Below are positions 34,845-43,401 of a stretch of 64,000 nucleotides of DNA, piece after piece. Each line of letters starts with the position of its first letter. Positions within the stretch are counted from its first letter, which is position 1. The translations under genes were made by a program, and so were the position numbers. Origin of the DNA: Pseudoalteromonas shioyasakiensis (GTDB taxonomy: Bacteria; Pseudomonadota; Gammaproteobacteria; Enterobacterales; Alteromonadaceae); the NCBI RefSeq assembly GCF_001550135.1, contig NZ_LRUE01000013.1, positions 269,025-333,024 on the forward strand, written 5' to 3'. The notes below the pieces were generated by a model. That model saw only the letters and a list, made by a program, of their open reading frames with translations, searched no databases and had not been told where the DNA came from.

Positions 34845-35791
34845 CATGCTTGGCGGAATGCATTACGCCAGTCTCGCGGTGATAAACCAAACTGAGAACG
34901 AAAATGATGGCGTAAAGTAACAGATGAGCCAAAGCCGCATTGCTCGGCTAAATGTTCTAGTGGTAAATCAGTTGACTCAAGAAGTCGCTGTGCGTGGTTT
35001 AAACGTTGATTTAACAGCCACTGCCCAACACTCTGTCCAGTAAGCGATTGAAAGTGGCGGGTAAAGGTGCGTCGGCTCATGTGCATTTGCTCTGCGAGTG
35101 TATCAATCGTATGGTTGCTAGCTAAGTTTTTTTGCATCTGTTCAAGCAAGCTTGCTAAACGCTCATCAGCAACACTTTCGGGGACGGGTAGGGCAATAAA
35201 TTGTGTTTGCCCGCCAGTGCGATACGGCGCAGTTACCATCATTCTGGCAATAGTATTAGTTTGCTCGCTTCCTAAAAATTTGCGAACTAAATATAAGCAA
35301 CAATCAATGGCTGCCGCTGTTCCTGCCGATGTATATAGCCGATTATGTTCAAGGTAAAGCACTTGATTGTTAAGCTTCACTTTTGCAAAGCGCGCTTTGA
35401 AGTCATCGCTGTATGCCCAGTGGGTAGTTGCTTCAATATTATCTAAAAGCCCAATGTGCGCTAACGCATAAGCGCCTAAACAAAGCCCTACAATTATAGC
35501 GCCACGGCTATGCGCGTTTAGCAAACTGGTTGCTAATTCTTTAGAGGGGGCTGTTTCAGGTGATGGCCAAGACGGAATAATTATAATATCTGCTTGATCA
35601 AACTTTGTTATTGAGTGATGCGCTTGAATATCAAACCCCGCGCTTGAGGGCATTACAGCTTTACTTTCGCTGCACACTGCTAAGTTAAATTCTTTGATAC
35701 CAGCCGAGCGAGCGCCTTCACCAAACACCATGCATGGTACTGCAAGGTGAAATGGACTGATATTTGGAAATGCGAATACTGCAACATTCAT
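34844..35791 (-). CDS. GlxA-family transcriptional regulator
   Basis: A 315-residue regulator: an N-terminal DJ-1/PfpI-like domain (residues 1-185, with GLCLGAYALA around the nucleophile-elbow Cys) and a C-terminal AraC helix-turn-helix (MSRRTFTRHFQ and EHLAEQCGFGSSVTLRHHFRSQFG). It is divergent from the isochorismatase-family gene with 119 bases between, so it probably regulates that gene. The ligand is unknown. The stop codon abuts the 98-bp repeat. Confidence 0.9.
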   Translation of the reverse strand: MNVAVFAFPNISPFHLAVPCMVFGEGARSAGIKEFNLAVCSESKAVMPSSAGFDIQAHHSITKFDQADIIIIPSWPSPETAPSKELATSLLNAHSRGAIIVGLCLGAYALAHIGLLDNIEATTHWAYSDDFKARFAKVKLNNQVLYLEHNRLYTSAGTAAAIDCCLYLVRKFLGSEQTNTIARMMVTAPYRTGGQTQFIALPVPESVADERLASLLEQMQKNLASNHTIDTLAEQMHMSRRTFTRHFQSLTGQSVGQWLLNQRLNHAQRLLESTDLPLEHLAEQCGFGSSVTLRHHFRSQFGLSPRDWRNAFRQA

Positions 35792-35801
35792 GGTAAAGCC
35801 T

Positions 35802-35858
35802 TATCAAACACTTTGGCCCAATATTATCGATAAATGGTGTTTGGGTCACTGTTTGATA
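35802..35858. promoter_or_regulatory. Inverted repeats in GlxA/hydrolase divergent promoter
   Basis: TATCAAACA (35802-35810) and TGTTTGATA (35850-35858) form a 9-bp perfect inverted repeat. A further GTGTTTG (35837-35843) pairs with CAAACAC (35805). The repeated CAAAC half-site in a divergent promoter fits an AraC-type operator. Confidence 0.4.
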
Positions 35859-35910
35859 CGTTAAAAATTCAGCAAACTAGGCGTCAATACAATGAAAAAG
35901 GGTTTATACA

Positions 35911-36447
35911 ATGACAAACACAGCATTACTAATTATCGACTTACAGAATGATTACTTTGAGGATGGCGCGTTTCCTTTATGGCAGGCTAAACAAGTAAAA
36001 GATCAGCTCGTCGATGTGATAAAACAAGCCACAGAGCGCGGGGTTTTACCTATTCATATTCAGCATGTTGCTGATCCTTCTCAGGGTTTAGCGCCATTTT
36101 TTAATGAAGGTACAGAAGGTGTTGATATTCATCCTGATATTTTAAATGCAGAACCAAAAGCCCCTGTGGTTGTAAAACACTATGCAGACAGCTTTCATCA
36201 AACTAATTTAGAAGATGTTTTAAAGCAGCATGGTATTAAAAAACTTTTGATCGCAGGCATGATGACGCAAAACTGTGTGACTCATACAGCTATCTCAGAG
36301 CAAGCTAAAGAGTACGACGTAGAAGTTTTGACAGATGTGTGTACCACAGTATCTGAAATGCTACATTTAATCGCACTAAATGCGCTTGCCCCACGAGTAA
36401 AACTGCTAGACGCAAAACAAGCCTTGCTTAGTTTGCAAAGTAATTAA
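35911..36447 (+). CDS. Isochorismatase-family cysteine hydrolase
   Basis: A 178-residue cytoplasmic hydrolase with the family triad visible: D10 in LIIDLQNDYF, K89 in VVKHYADSFH, and C122 in GMMTQNCVTHT, preceded by the cis-peptide region. It probably hydrolyses an amide (nicotinamidase/isochorismatase superfamily). It is divergent from the GlxA regulator. Its 3' end overlaps the convergent LysR gene by 20 bases. The substrate is unknown. Confidence 0.88.
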   Translation: MTNTALLIIDLQNDYFEDGAFPLWQAKQVKDQLVDVIKQATERGVLPIHIQHVADPSQGLAPFFNEGTEGVDIHPDILNAEPKAPVVVKHYADSFHQTNLEDVLKQHGIKKLLIAGMMTQNCVTHTAISEQAKEYDVEVLTDVCTTVSEMLHLIALNALAPRVKLLDAKQALLSLQSN

Positions 36448-37327
36448 TATTTGCAAAGGCCGAAATAACATCTTTGGCAAATGCAATTCTGGGGTGTTTT
36501 AATGCCCCTTTGTTCCAAACTAAGTAAATAATGTTTTCTGGGCCTTCGGGCCCTAGTTGCACAAGCTCCCCGGCTTTTATCTGATCGCGACATAGGTAAT
36601 CGGGTAATACAGAATAGCCAATACCTGAGCGAATAATATTGCTAATAGCACGTATGTCCGGGCAAATAGCAATGACGTTTGAGTGGCATTTTGCGTTGAA
36701 TACAGCTTCAAAGTATTGTCTTATCAAAGGCAGCTCTTCATCATAAGCAACGACATTGTAGCTTGAGAGTAAATCTGCGGTAATGGTGCTGTCTTTGATT
36801 TCTCTTCCATGCAGACGGTTCATTACCAAAATTAGTTTTTCTTTATCGAGCACTAGGCTATCGAATAGTGCTGGATCAGGCGCTGATGCGGCAATAGCAA
36901 TATCTGCAGTACCTGATTGCAAGGCATCAAAAATTCTCACTTTATTACCAATATGCAGAACAAGATTTACATTGCCAGATTGTAGTAAGTTGGCAATTTG
37001 TGGCCCTGACACACTACTAATATATTCGGCAGGTCCTGCGATATTTATAGTGCCATGTGCGGCATCAGAACGTGCCCGTATCGACATGATCTTTTGCTCT
37101 AATATATCGATATGACCAGAAACCTGCAGCGCTAAATCATGTGCCGCTGCAGTGGGGGTAACACCGCGGGCTTTACGCTCAAATAAAGATTTACCAACTA
37201 CAGCTTCCATTGCTTGAATGTGTGAGGTCACCGAAGGCTGAGATAAGCCTAAATTAGACGCTGCCTTCGTAATATTTTTACAACGATAAACTTCAACAAA
37301 GGTTTTTAATTGCGTTAGATAAGACAT
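36428..37327 (-). CDS. LysR-family transcriptional regulator
   Basis: A 299-residue regulator. The N-terminal winged HTH (NITKAASNLGLSQPSVTSHIQAME) and C-terminal substrate-binding domain (about 90-295) are typical. It is divergent from the DJ-1/PfpI and alcohol dehydrogenase genes with 106 bases between, and so probably controls them. Its 3' end overlaps that of the isochorismatase-family gene. Confidence 0.9.
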   Translation of the reverse strand: MSYLTQLKTFVEVYRCKNITKAASNLGLSQPSVTSHIQAMEAVVGKSLFERKARGVTPTAAAHDLALQVSGHIDILEQKIMSIRARSDAAHGTINIAGPAEYISSVSGPQIANLLQSGNVNLVLHIGNKVRIFDALQSGTADIAIAASAPDPALFDSLVLDKEKLILVMNRLHGREIKDSTITADLLSSYNVVAYDEELPLIRQYFEAVFNAKCHSNVIAICPDIRAISNIIRSGIGYSVLPDYLCRDQIKAGELVQLGPEGPENIIYLVWNKGALKHPRIAFAKDVISAFANINYFAN

Positions 37328-37433
37328 GTAAATGTACGAGCCATAAATATTCTGATTGCTCCTCTTAATTTATCCGAATTCTACTCGCCCCGCAAACCAA
37401 CTATGATGGCTGCACTTTCTAAGAGGATGAGTT

Positions 37434-38267
37434 ATGAAAAAGATATTACAGCGACTAACGCTTGTTGCTGCATCAACTATGTCGATGTTTGCAGTGGCGG
37501 GTGAAGGTGAGGTGTTGGTTATTTTATCAAGTGAAACAACAATGGATTTAGCTGACGGCCAGAGTATTGAAACAGGCTACTACCTAAATGAGTTTGGAGT
37601 GCCAGCGAAAGCATTGGTCGATGCGGGTTATGAGCTTGTACTTGCAACACCCAAAGGTAATGCGCCTCAAGTAGATAAAAAATCAGTGAGTACCGACTAC
37701 TTTGATGGTGATGAAGCTAAAATGCAGAGCATTCAGCGTTTTGTAGCATCGCTACCAGATATCAAAGATACCGCAAGTTTAAGCGAAATTTTAGCGGGTG
37801 ACTTAAGCCAATATGAGGCTGTGTTTATCCCAGGCGGCCATGCGCCTTTAATTGATTTAGCAAACAACCCAGAAGTGGGTGAAATTTTGCGTCACTTTAA
37901 TAAGCAAGGTAAGCCAACAGCGGCAATCTGCCATGGCCCAATTACTTTGTTGTCGGCACAAGTTCAGCCAAATTCTTATTATCAAGCGATAAAAGATGGC
38001 GAAAAAGCATCAGCCAATAACTGGATTTATGACGGCTATAAAATGACTATTTTTTCAGACCCTGAAGAGCGTGTTTTTGAAAGCAGTTTAGAAGGTAAAA
38101 AGCTTAAGTTTTATCCTGCTATGGCAATGGAAAAGGCCGGTGGAAATATGGCATTCGCTAGTGAGTGGCAGCCTAATGTGGTTGTTGACCGCGAACTCAT
38201 TACGGGGCAAAACCCGTTTTCAGATAAATTATTAGCAGAAAAGCTTTTAGAAATGTTAGCTAAGTAA
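37434..38267 (+). CDS. Exported DJ-1/PfpI-family protein
   Basis: A 277-residue protein with GAGGA ahead of the ATG and a probable signal peptide (residues 1-22, AASTMSMFAVAGEG). FIPGGHAPLIDL and AAICHGPITLL (nucleophile Cys) are DJ-1/PfpI motifs, close to the Hsp31/glyoxalase III branch. The export signal is unusual for a glyoxalase. It lies 43 bases before the YqhD-type dehydrogenase, in the same direction. A role in reactive carbonyl removal is inferred from context. Confidence 0.82.
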   Translation: MKKILQRLTLVAASTMSMFAVAGEGEVLVILSSETTMDLADGQSIETGYYLNEFGVPAKALVDAGYELVLATPKGNAPQVDKKSVSTDYFDGDEAKMQSIQRFVASLPDIKDTASLSEILAGDLSQYEAVFIPGGHAPLIDLANNPEVGEILRHFNKQGKPTAAICHGPITLLSAQVQPNSYYQAIKDGEKASANNWIYDGYKMTIFSDPEERVFESSLEGKKLKFYPAMAMEKAGGNMAFASEWQPNVVVDRELITGQNPFSDKLLAEKLLEMLAK

Positions 38268-38310
38268 ATTAGCTAATTAGCAATTTAAACCTAATTTAAG
38301 GGGCATTTAA

Positions 38311-39465
38311 ATGTTGAACTTTATTTATAAAAATCAAACCGAAATTTTGTTTGGTAAAGGTCAAATGAGTGAGATCACGTCACGTTTACCAGAAAACGCT
38401 AAAGTACTATTACTTTTTGGTGGTGGCTCAATAAAGAAAAATGGCGTATACGACCAAGCAATGAGTGCATTAGCCGATGTTGACGTTATTGAGTTTGGTG
38501 GTGTTGAACCTAACCCAACATACGAAACACTAATGCAAGCTGTGGCAACTGCTAAAGAGCAGAATGTTAACTTCATTCTAGCGGTTGGCGGTGGCAGTGT
38601 TATTGATGGCGCTAAGTTTGTTGCAGCAGCCTATAACTTTGCAGGTGAGCCGTGGGATATCCTTGTTAAAGGTGCTGAGTTTAGTAACCCGCTTCCTATT
38701 GGTGCAGTATTAACTTTACCTGCAACTGGCTCTGAGAGTAACGGTAACTCAGTGGTTACTAAAAAAGAGACGTCGCAAAAACGTGCTTTTTCATCACCGA
38801 GTGTGCAACCTGTTTTTGCAGTACTTGATCCTGAATATACTTTTTCGTTACCAGAGCGCCAAGTAAGTAATGGTGTTGTAGATGCGTTTGTACACGTTAT
38901 TGAGCAGTACTTAACTTACCCAGTAAACGCGCCATTACAAGATCGCTTTGCAGAAGGTATTTTACAAACCTTGATCAGCGAAGGGCCTAAAGCACTAAAC
39001 GAACCGCAAAACTATGATGTAAGAGCCAATGTTATGTGGTCGGCTACAATGGCACTGAATGGCTTGATTGGTCAGGGTGTACCGCAAGATTGGTCTACGC
39101 ATATGATTGGTCATGAATTAACAGCACTTTACAATCTTGATCACGCACAAACGCTGGCGATTGTTTTACCTGCGCTAATGCATGTTCAAAAACAGAAAAA
39201 GTCTATTAAAATTCAGCAGCTTGGCGAGCGAGTGTTTGGTTTTAATTATAACGATGAAGCCGAACAAATCGATAAAACGATTAAAGCAGTGCAAGACTTC
39301 TTTGAAGCAATGGCTGTTAAAACACGCCTTGCTGACTATGACCTTGATGAACAAGCAATCGACGCGGTTGTTAAAAACTTAGAAAAGAATGAAATAACTA
39401 CTCTAGGTGAACACGGTGATATTGACTTAGCGAAGGTTAAGCAAATATTAGCGCTTGCACTTTAG
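38311..39465 (+). CDS. yqhD: YqhD-type iron-containing alcohol dehydrogenase
   Basis: A 384-residue NADPH-dependent aldehyde reductase. The N-terminus MLNFIYKNQTEILFGKGQ, FGGGSIKKNGVYD, GGGSVIDGAK (nucleotide site), LPATGSESNGNSVVT, DAFVHVIEQYL and THMIGHELTALYNLDHAQT (metal ligands) match the YqhD/butanol-dehydrogenase group. It reduces toxic aldehydes in the cytoplasm. It is in an operon with the DJ-1 protein and probably under the LysR regulator. A strong terminator follows. Confidence 0.9.
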   Translation: MLNFIYKNQTEILFGKGQMSEITSRLPENAKVLLLFGGGSIKKNGVYDQAMSALADVDVIEFGGVEPNPTYETLMQAVATAKEQNVNFILAVGGGSVIDGAKFVAAAYNFAGEPWDILVKGAEFSNPLPIGAVLTLPATGSESNGNSVVTKKETSQKRAFSSPSVQPVFAVLDPEYTFSLPERQVSNGVVDAFVHVIEQYLTYPVNAPLQDRFAEGILQTLISEGPKALNEPQNYDVRANVMWSATMALNGLIGQGVPQDWSTHMIGHELTALYNLDHAQTLAIVLPALMHVQKQKKSIKIQQLGERVFGFNYNDEAEQIDKTIKAVQDFFEAMAVKTRLADYDLDEQAIDAVVKNLEKNEITTLGEHGDIDLAKVKQILALAL

Positions 39466-39478
39466 GGCTTAAATTTAA

Positions 39479-39507
39479 AGGCGTAACATGAACTGTTACG
39501 CCTTTTT
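39479..39507 (+). terminator. Terminator after yqhD
   Basis: AGGCGTAACA and TGTTACGCCT form a perfect 10-bp stem around TGAAC, followed by T-run. Confidence 0.95.
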
Positions 39508-39509
39508 AG

Positions 39510-39629
39510 TGCTCAAAAATTGATTTGCTTGAACTGGCTAAAGAAACCCAAAAGGGAAGTTTACTTGAAAGATTTAATACCGCGATGAAAGAGCAATATC
39601 AGCTACGTTACCCTGAAAAAGCAAACTAA
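39510..39629 (+). pseudogene. Possible gene remnant (39 codons)
   Basis: The frame between a TAG and TAA reads DLLELAKETQKGSLLERFNTAMKEQYQ..., protein-like in composition. It has no start with a binding site and sits right after the yqhD terminator. It could be the C-terminal stub of a lost gene. Low confidence. Confidence 0.25.
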
Positions 39630-39645
39630 CGTTGGTGAGTGTTCA

Positions 39646-40119
39646 CTACTTCATTGAGCGCCATGCAAAGGTCGAAGCGGCAACCACAATCGCAATAGAA
39701 ATACCAAGGTAGAGGGTTTCTATTGTGCCGCCGAATTCAACGGCGTGTTCTAAAAACAGAATCACTAAAATGACGGATGTTACCTGCACTAAGGTAATTT
39801 TTAAGTCATGAAAATCTTCGATATGAAAGGCGGCCAAAAACTGGCTACTCTTTGTGGTTGCAGGCGAAATGAATAGCCGGTAAAGGCTGATGGTAATAAC
39901 TTGAAGAGTAATACCAATCAGTAATAAGTCGAGAATTTTTAAAAGCTCGACTATCATCTCTTTCCCTCCCTTAGCAGAGTCAGGCAAAGATATAACCGTT
40001 GTTTTAACAACATTAAAAACGATGTTCACACAGGTTATATAAACAAGTAACGATGAAATTGCTGTAGTGATAATCGCGATGATGACTAAAAACCGACTAT
40101 TTTGAAAAAGGCGCTCCAT
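39646..40119 (-). CDS. yqhA: UPF0114/YqhA-family membrane protein
   Basis: A 157-residue inner-membrane protein with four hydrophobic segments (about 10-35, 58-85, 108-130, 135-150). LLLIGITLQVITISLYRLFI matches the conserved LDxxLxGxxLxxxxxGLYxLF region of the YqhA family. The function is unknown. It converges on yqhD. The gene symbol is by family resemblance. Confidence 0.75.
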   Translation of the reverse strand: MERLFQNSRFLVIIAIITTAISSLLVYITCVNIVFNVVKTTVISLPDSAKGGKEMIVELLKILDLLLIGITLQVITISLYRLFISPATTKSSQFLAAFHIEDFHDLKITLVQVTSVILVILFLEHAVEFGGTIETLYLGISIAIVVAASTFAWRSMK

Positions 40120-40308
40120 ATCAGCTCACATATATAAATTTCTTTGTTATACGAAGCTTAGCTGGTTTTTGATTAAATACAGCACGGCCATTAGCTAAGG
40201 GGACTTAACTTATTAGTTCTTTGAGTATTAACGTGCGAGCTCTGGTTCTGTATAAATTTAGGAACAAAAAGGTTGCTTCTATTAAGCATTAATACAAAAG
40301 GGATTTTT

Positions 40309-41031
40309 ATGGGCTCGATGGCTAAGCACTCACTTGAACTGGATTTAAATGATAAAAAATGGTTTCGATATGCAGCCTTTAAAGGAAAATCGTCACTAAC
40401 TGAAGAGTCAATAACAGAACTAGAATCTCTCCCAGGCTTAGCGACGTTATCTGGGTGGACCGAAGTTTTTTTTGCGCTTATGGTATGCGCAATTTCGCTA
40501 TCTAGTTTTTATTTAGTAGATGCTTTTAACCCATGGCTGGCTTTTTTAGTTTGTCTTACAAGCTTTTTATTGGTGTTTATTACCAAACGCATCATGACTT
40601 ACAAGAAGTATGGCTTTGGTTCTAAATGGGCAATGAGCATAAGCAAGGATGGGCTCAAAATTGATAAATTGACTTTTAAAGAGCACCAAAATCACACTCT
40701 CACCATTACTAAAAACGAAATCGCAGAGGTTTTGTTTCACTACACGATGGATCTAAAACGCAAACGAAAGTTTGGCGAACGACGAATTAGATTACCCACT
40801 TTGCATGTGTGTGAAATTCACTTAAAAAATGGCGACACCCATGAAATTGACGGGATGCGGGTAGGGCTTTTTAACGTGTTATATTTAATGGTTTTTCATG
40901 GCTACCCATTAAGCTTTAAAGGCACTTTTGCTGGTGGTGCGGGGAATGTCTTAATTTTGTTACTAAGGATGTTTGCTCTATCAGCAATTGCAAGTGCGCT
41001 TAGTATGCTTTTCATTAATTTAAAGCCATGA
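40309..41031 (+). CDS. Inner-membrane protein, paralogue of 28294-29016
   Basis: A protein of 240 residues from the ATG at 40309, preferred over the TTG at 40273 because AAGGGA lies 5 bases before it and homology with the paralogue begins just after. The layout is the same: N-terminal soluble strip, two membrane helices (about 50-100), soluble domain with FGSKWAMSISKDGLKID and CEIHLKNGDTHEIDGMRVGLFNVLYL, and a final hydrophobic segment. Family and function are unknown. Confidence 0.7.
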   Translation: MGSMAKHSLELDLNDKKWFRYAAFKGKSSLTEESITELESLPGLATLSGWTEVFFALMVCAISLSSFYLVDAFNPWLAFLVCLTSFLLVFITKRIMTYKKYGFGSKWAMSISKDGLKIDKLTFKEHQNHTLTITKNEIAEVLFHYTMDLKRKRKFGERRIRLPTLHVCEIHLKNGDTHEIDGMRVGLFNVLYLMVFHGYPLSFKGTFAGGAGNVLILLLRMFALSAIASALSMLFINLKP

Positions 41032-41100
41032 GCAGTTGTTGTGTGTTCTTGAATGAAATAGCGCCTATTAGAATTAATAGACGCAGTTGGTACGCTCGTA

Positions 41101-41769
41101 TTAAGCAATAAAGTCGAGGGTTACAAGTAACCGTTTTTCGCCAGCAGCGAGTGCAGGTGAGCGATGCACAAGGCCTTTGCCTTCGTTATTTTGCCAAGTT
41201 TCGCCTTTTAATAGGGCTACATCACCCACATTAAGAGAGTGAATTTTAGTACTTGCTGTCATTAATCCTGATTCTTCATCACTTAATCCTTGGTGACCTG
41301 CGCCAAGTTTAGTGCGATCAAGCCCTGCATTTTGCAACCACTGTGAGCCACTACCACAATATGTACTGACTAACCGGCAAGGAACTCTGTCAACATGAAA
41401 ACGTGGGCACATGGCACGTTCAAGTACTCTTAGGCGTAATCCGGTGCGCTTTAACTCAAATAAATAACAAAACATATCAACAAGCTGAGCGAGGTCGGCT
41501 TTAAGCTCTTCTGCTTGAGGTAGTTTTTCAAGGGCCTTATTTATGTCAGCCACAATGGTATTTTGATTGATCACAGCGTTAATACTGAGCTCTGGGTTGG
41601 CTGTAATACTCTCAGCTACTTCTGATTGCAGCTGCTCTGATAAGCTGCGTTGCCAAATTGCAATATTATGCTCAGGTTTATAAATTTGTGAAAACACCAC
41701 AGGGCTTAGCGCTGTTGCTGCCGCTGATGGTAGGTTATCAGTGTCATGTTCTATTGCGTAGGCTGTCAT
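41101..41769 (-). CDS. DUF1826 protein of zinc-limitation operon
   Basis: A 222-residue protein. The start at 41769 is chosen because its ATG overlaps the preceding stop as TAATG; a longer frame exists to 41814 but lies inside the upstream gene. CPRFHVDRVPCRLVSTYCGSGSQWL and HRSPAL are the conserved DUF1826 blocks, with potential His/Cys metal ligands. DUF1826 genes commonly accompany COG0523 GTPases, as here. It is probably cytoplasmic and used under zinc starvation; its biochemical role is unknown. Confidence 0.85.
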   Translation of the reverse strand: MTAYAIEHDTDNLPSAAATALSPVVFSQIYKPEHNIAIWQRSLSEQLQSEVAESITANPELSINAVINQNTIVADINKALEKLPQAEELKADLAQLVDMFCYLFELKRTGLRLRVLERAMCPRFHVDRVPCRLVSTYCGSGSQWLQNAGLDRTKLGAGHQGLSDEESGLMTASTKIHSLNVGDVALLKGETWQNNEGKGLVHRSPALAAGEKRLLVTLDFIA

Positions 41770-42965
41770 TATGCTTCCTCCCAAACAGGAAATGGATCGG
41801 GCAGGGTTTGCCAAAGCGCTTTGCCTGCTAATAGTTCATCGTCGCAAAGTAAGCAGTTATCGAGAGCTTGAATGATCGCTGCTTGATTGAGGTTTTGACC
41901 AATAAAAACCAGCTCTTGGCGCATATCACCAAAGGGCTCTTGCCATACTTGGTTAATTGAATCTAAGTAGTCGCTATCTGTTGGCCACTGATCTTGCGGT
42001 AAGGCTTTCCAAAATACCCCGCCAAAACCATAGCGGGCTATGCCGCCAGCTTGATTCCATTGGCAAGCAAATTGTGGTCGAGAGGCTAACCAAAAGTAGC
42101 CTTTAGAGCGAAGTAGTTTGCCTTCGCGTTGATTGTTATGAATAAAGTTATAAAATTTTTCAGGGTGAAAAGGGCGGCGGGCCCCGTAAGTAAAGCTGCT
42201 AATACCGTATTCTTCGGTTTCTGGGGTATGCTCGCCGCGCAGCTCTTTTAGCCAGCCAGGTGCTTGCTGAGCTTTTTCAAAGTTAAACAGGCCCGTGCCG
42301 AGAATTTTATTGATATCAACTTGGCCATTTTCAATGGCAATAAGCTCTGCTGAAGTATTTAATGAGCTTAAAATGGCTTTTAAACTCTCAAGTTCATCGG
42401 CGCTAATTAAGTCTGTTTTACTAATTAAAATAACATCAGCAAACTCAACTTGATCAATAAGTAAGTCTGCTACGCTTCGCTCATCTTCATCACCTAAATG
42501 CTCGTTGGTTTCTTGTAAAAATTTGGCTTCGTTAAAGTCGTTTAAAAAGTTAACGGCATCAACGACCGTGACCATGGTATCAAGCCTTGCAACATCAGAA
42601 AGTGACACGCCATCTTCATCGGCAAAGGTAAATGTTTCGGCAACAGGAAGGGGCTCAGAAATACCCGTTGACTCAATAACCAAATAATCAAATTGGCCCG
42701 TTTGCGCTAAAGTGCGTACTTCAATGAGTAAGTCTTCACGCAGTGTGCAGCAGATACAACCATTGCTCATTTCTACTAGTTTTTCTTCGCCGCGGCTAAG
42801 CGAAACATCGTTTTTAACTGTTGCTGCATCGATATTTATTTCGCTCATATTATTGACGATTACAGCCACTTTTTTGTCTTCACGGTTATTTAAAATATGG
42901 CTGAGCACAGTGGTTTTACCTGCACCTAAAAAGCCAGAGAGCACGGTGACGGGAAGTTTGCTCAT
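41769..42965 (-). CDS. zigA: COG0523 zinc metallochaperone GTPase
   Basis: A 398-residue G3E GTPase. [11 protein letters not shown] (Walker A, residues 9-19), NGCICCTLR (metal-binding CxCC), [10 protein letters not shown] and ISKTDLI (NKxD-like) are visible. The C-terminal CobW domain begins near 250. It delivers zinc to proteins under starvation in the ZigA/YeiR group. A Zur-like box lies 44 bases upstream of the start, and the gene is coupled to the DUF1826 gene. Membership in another COG0523 subgroup is possible. Confidence 0.85.
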   Translation of the reverse strand: MSKLPVTVLSGFLGAGKTTVLSHILNNREDKKVAVIVNNMSEINIDAATVKNDVSLSRGEEKLVEMSNGCICCTLREDLLIEVRTLAQTGQFDYLVIESTGISEPLPVAETFTFADEDGVSLSDVARLDTMVTVVDAVNFLNDFNEAKFLQETNEHLGDEDERSVADLLIDQVEFADVILISKTDLISADELESLKAILSSLNTSAELIAIENGQVDINKILGTGLFNFEKAQQAPGWLKELRGEHTPETEEYGISSFTYGARRPFHPEKFYNFIHNNQREGKLLRSKGYFWLASRPQFACQWNQAGGIARYGFGGVFWKALPQDQWPTDSDYLDSINQVWQEPFGDMRQELVFIGQNLNQAAIIQALDNCLLCDDELLAGKALWQTLPDPFPVWEEA

Positions 42966-43401
42966 AGTAGTGACCCTTAATTAGATTAAACAAATACGAT
43001 AAATGTTTTGTTATAATATATCAATAAAGGGGCGGTTAGGAATAGTTGTTATGTGTTAATGCAAGATAAAGGTTCACGGTAGTGAAGTGTAATACGCTAT
43101 CGCATTGATTTTTATTAGTGAAAGCTGAGCTTTTGCTGTGTGCTTACCTACGAAGACGAAGTTAATAAATGCCGAATATTGAGTGTATTTTATGTGGGGA
43201 AGGGTAAATCTAAAGTAGGTGGTTTAGATTGTTTTAGTTAGAAAAAATTACACAAATTGTGTAATAAGTTTAATTACAGGTTATTTAATTTAATTTTAAC
43301 TTATTGATATTGTTTGTTTTAATTTTGGCTTTTTACTTGCTTACTAGGTTTCCTAAATTTACGTAATAACAATTTAACGAGTTTAAAATAAAGGGAAACT
43401 T
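42966..43401. other. Divergent promoter region zigA/catalase
   Basis: A 436-base gap between divergent genes, AT-rich. It contains the Zur-like box at 43009-43023 near zigA. No other gene or repeat is seen; the catalase promoter is presumably in the last 200 bases. Confidence 0.6.
43009..43023 (-). promoter_or_regulatory. Zur-like operator upstream of zigA
   Basis: TGTTATAATATATCA, a near-palindrome, matches the core of the E. coli znu Zur site as I recall it (TGTTATAATATCACA). The location upstream of a zinc GTPase gene supports it. Confidence 0.6.
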
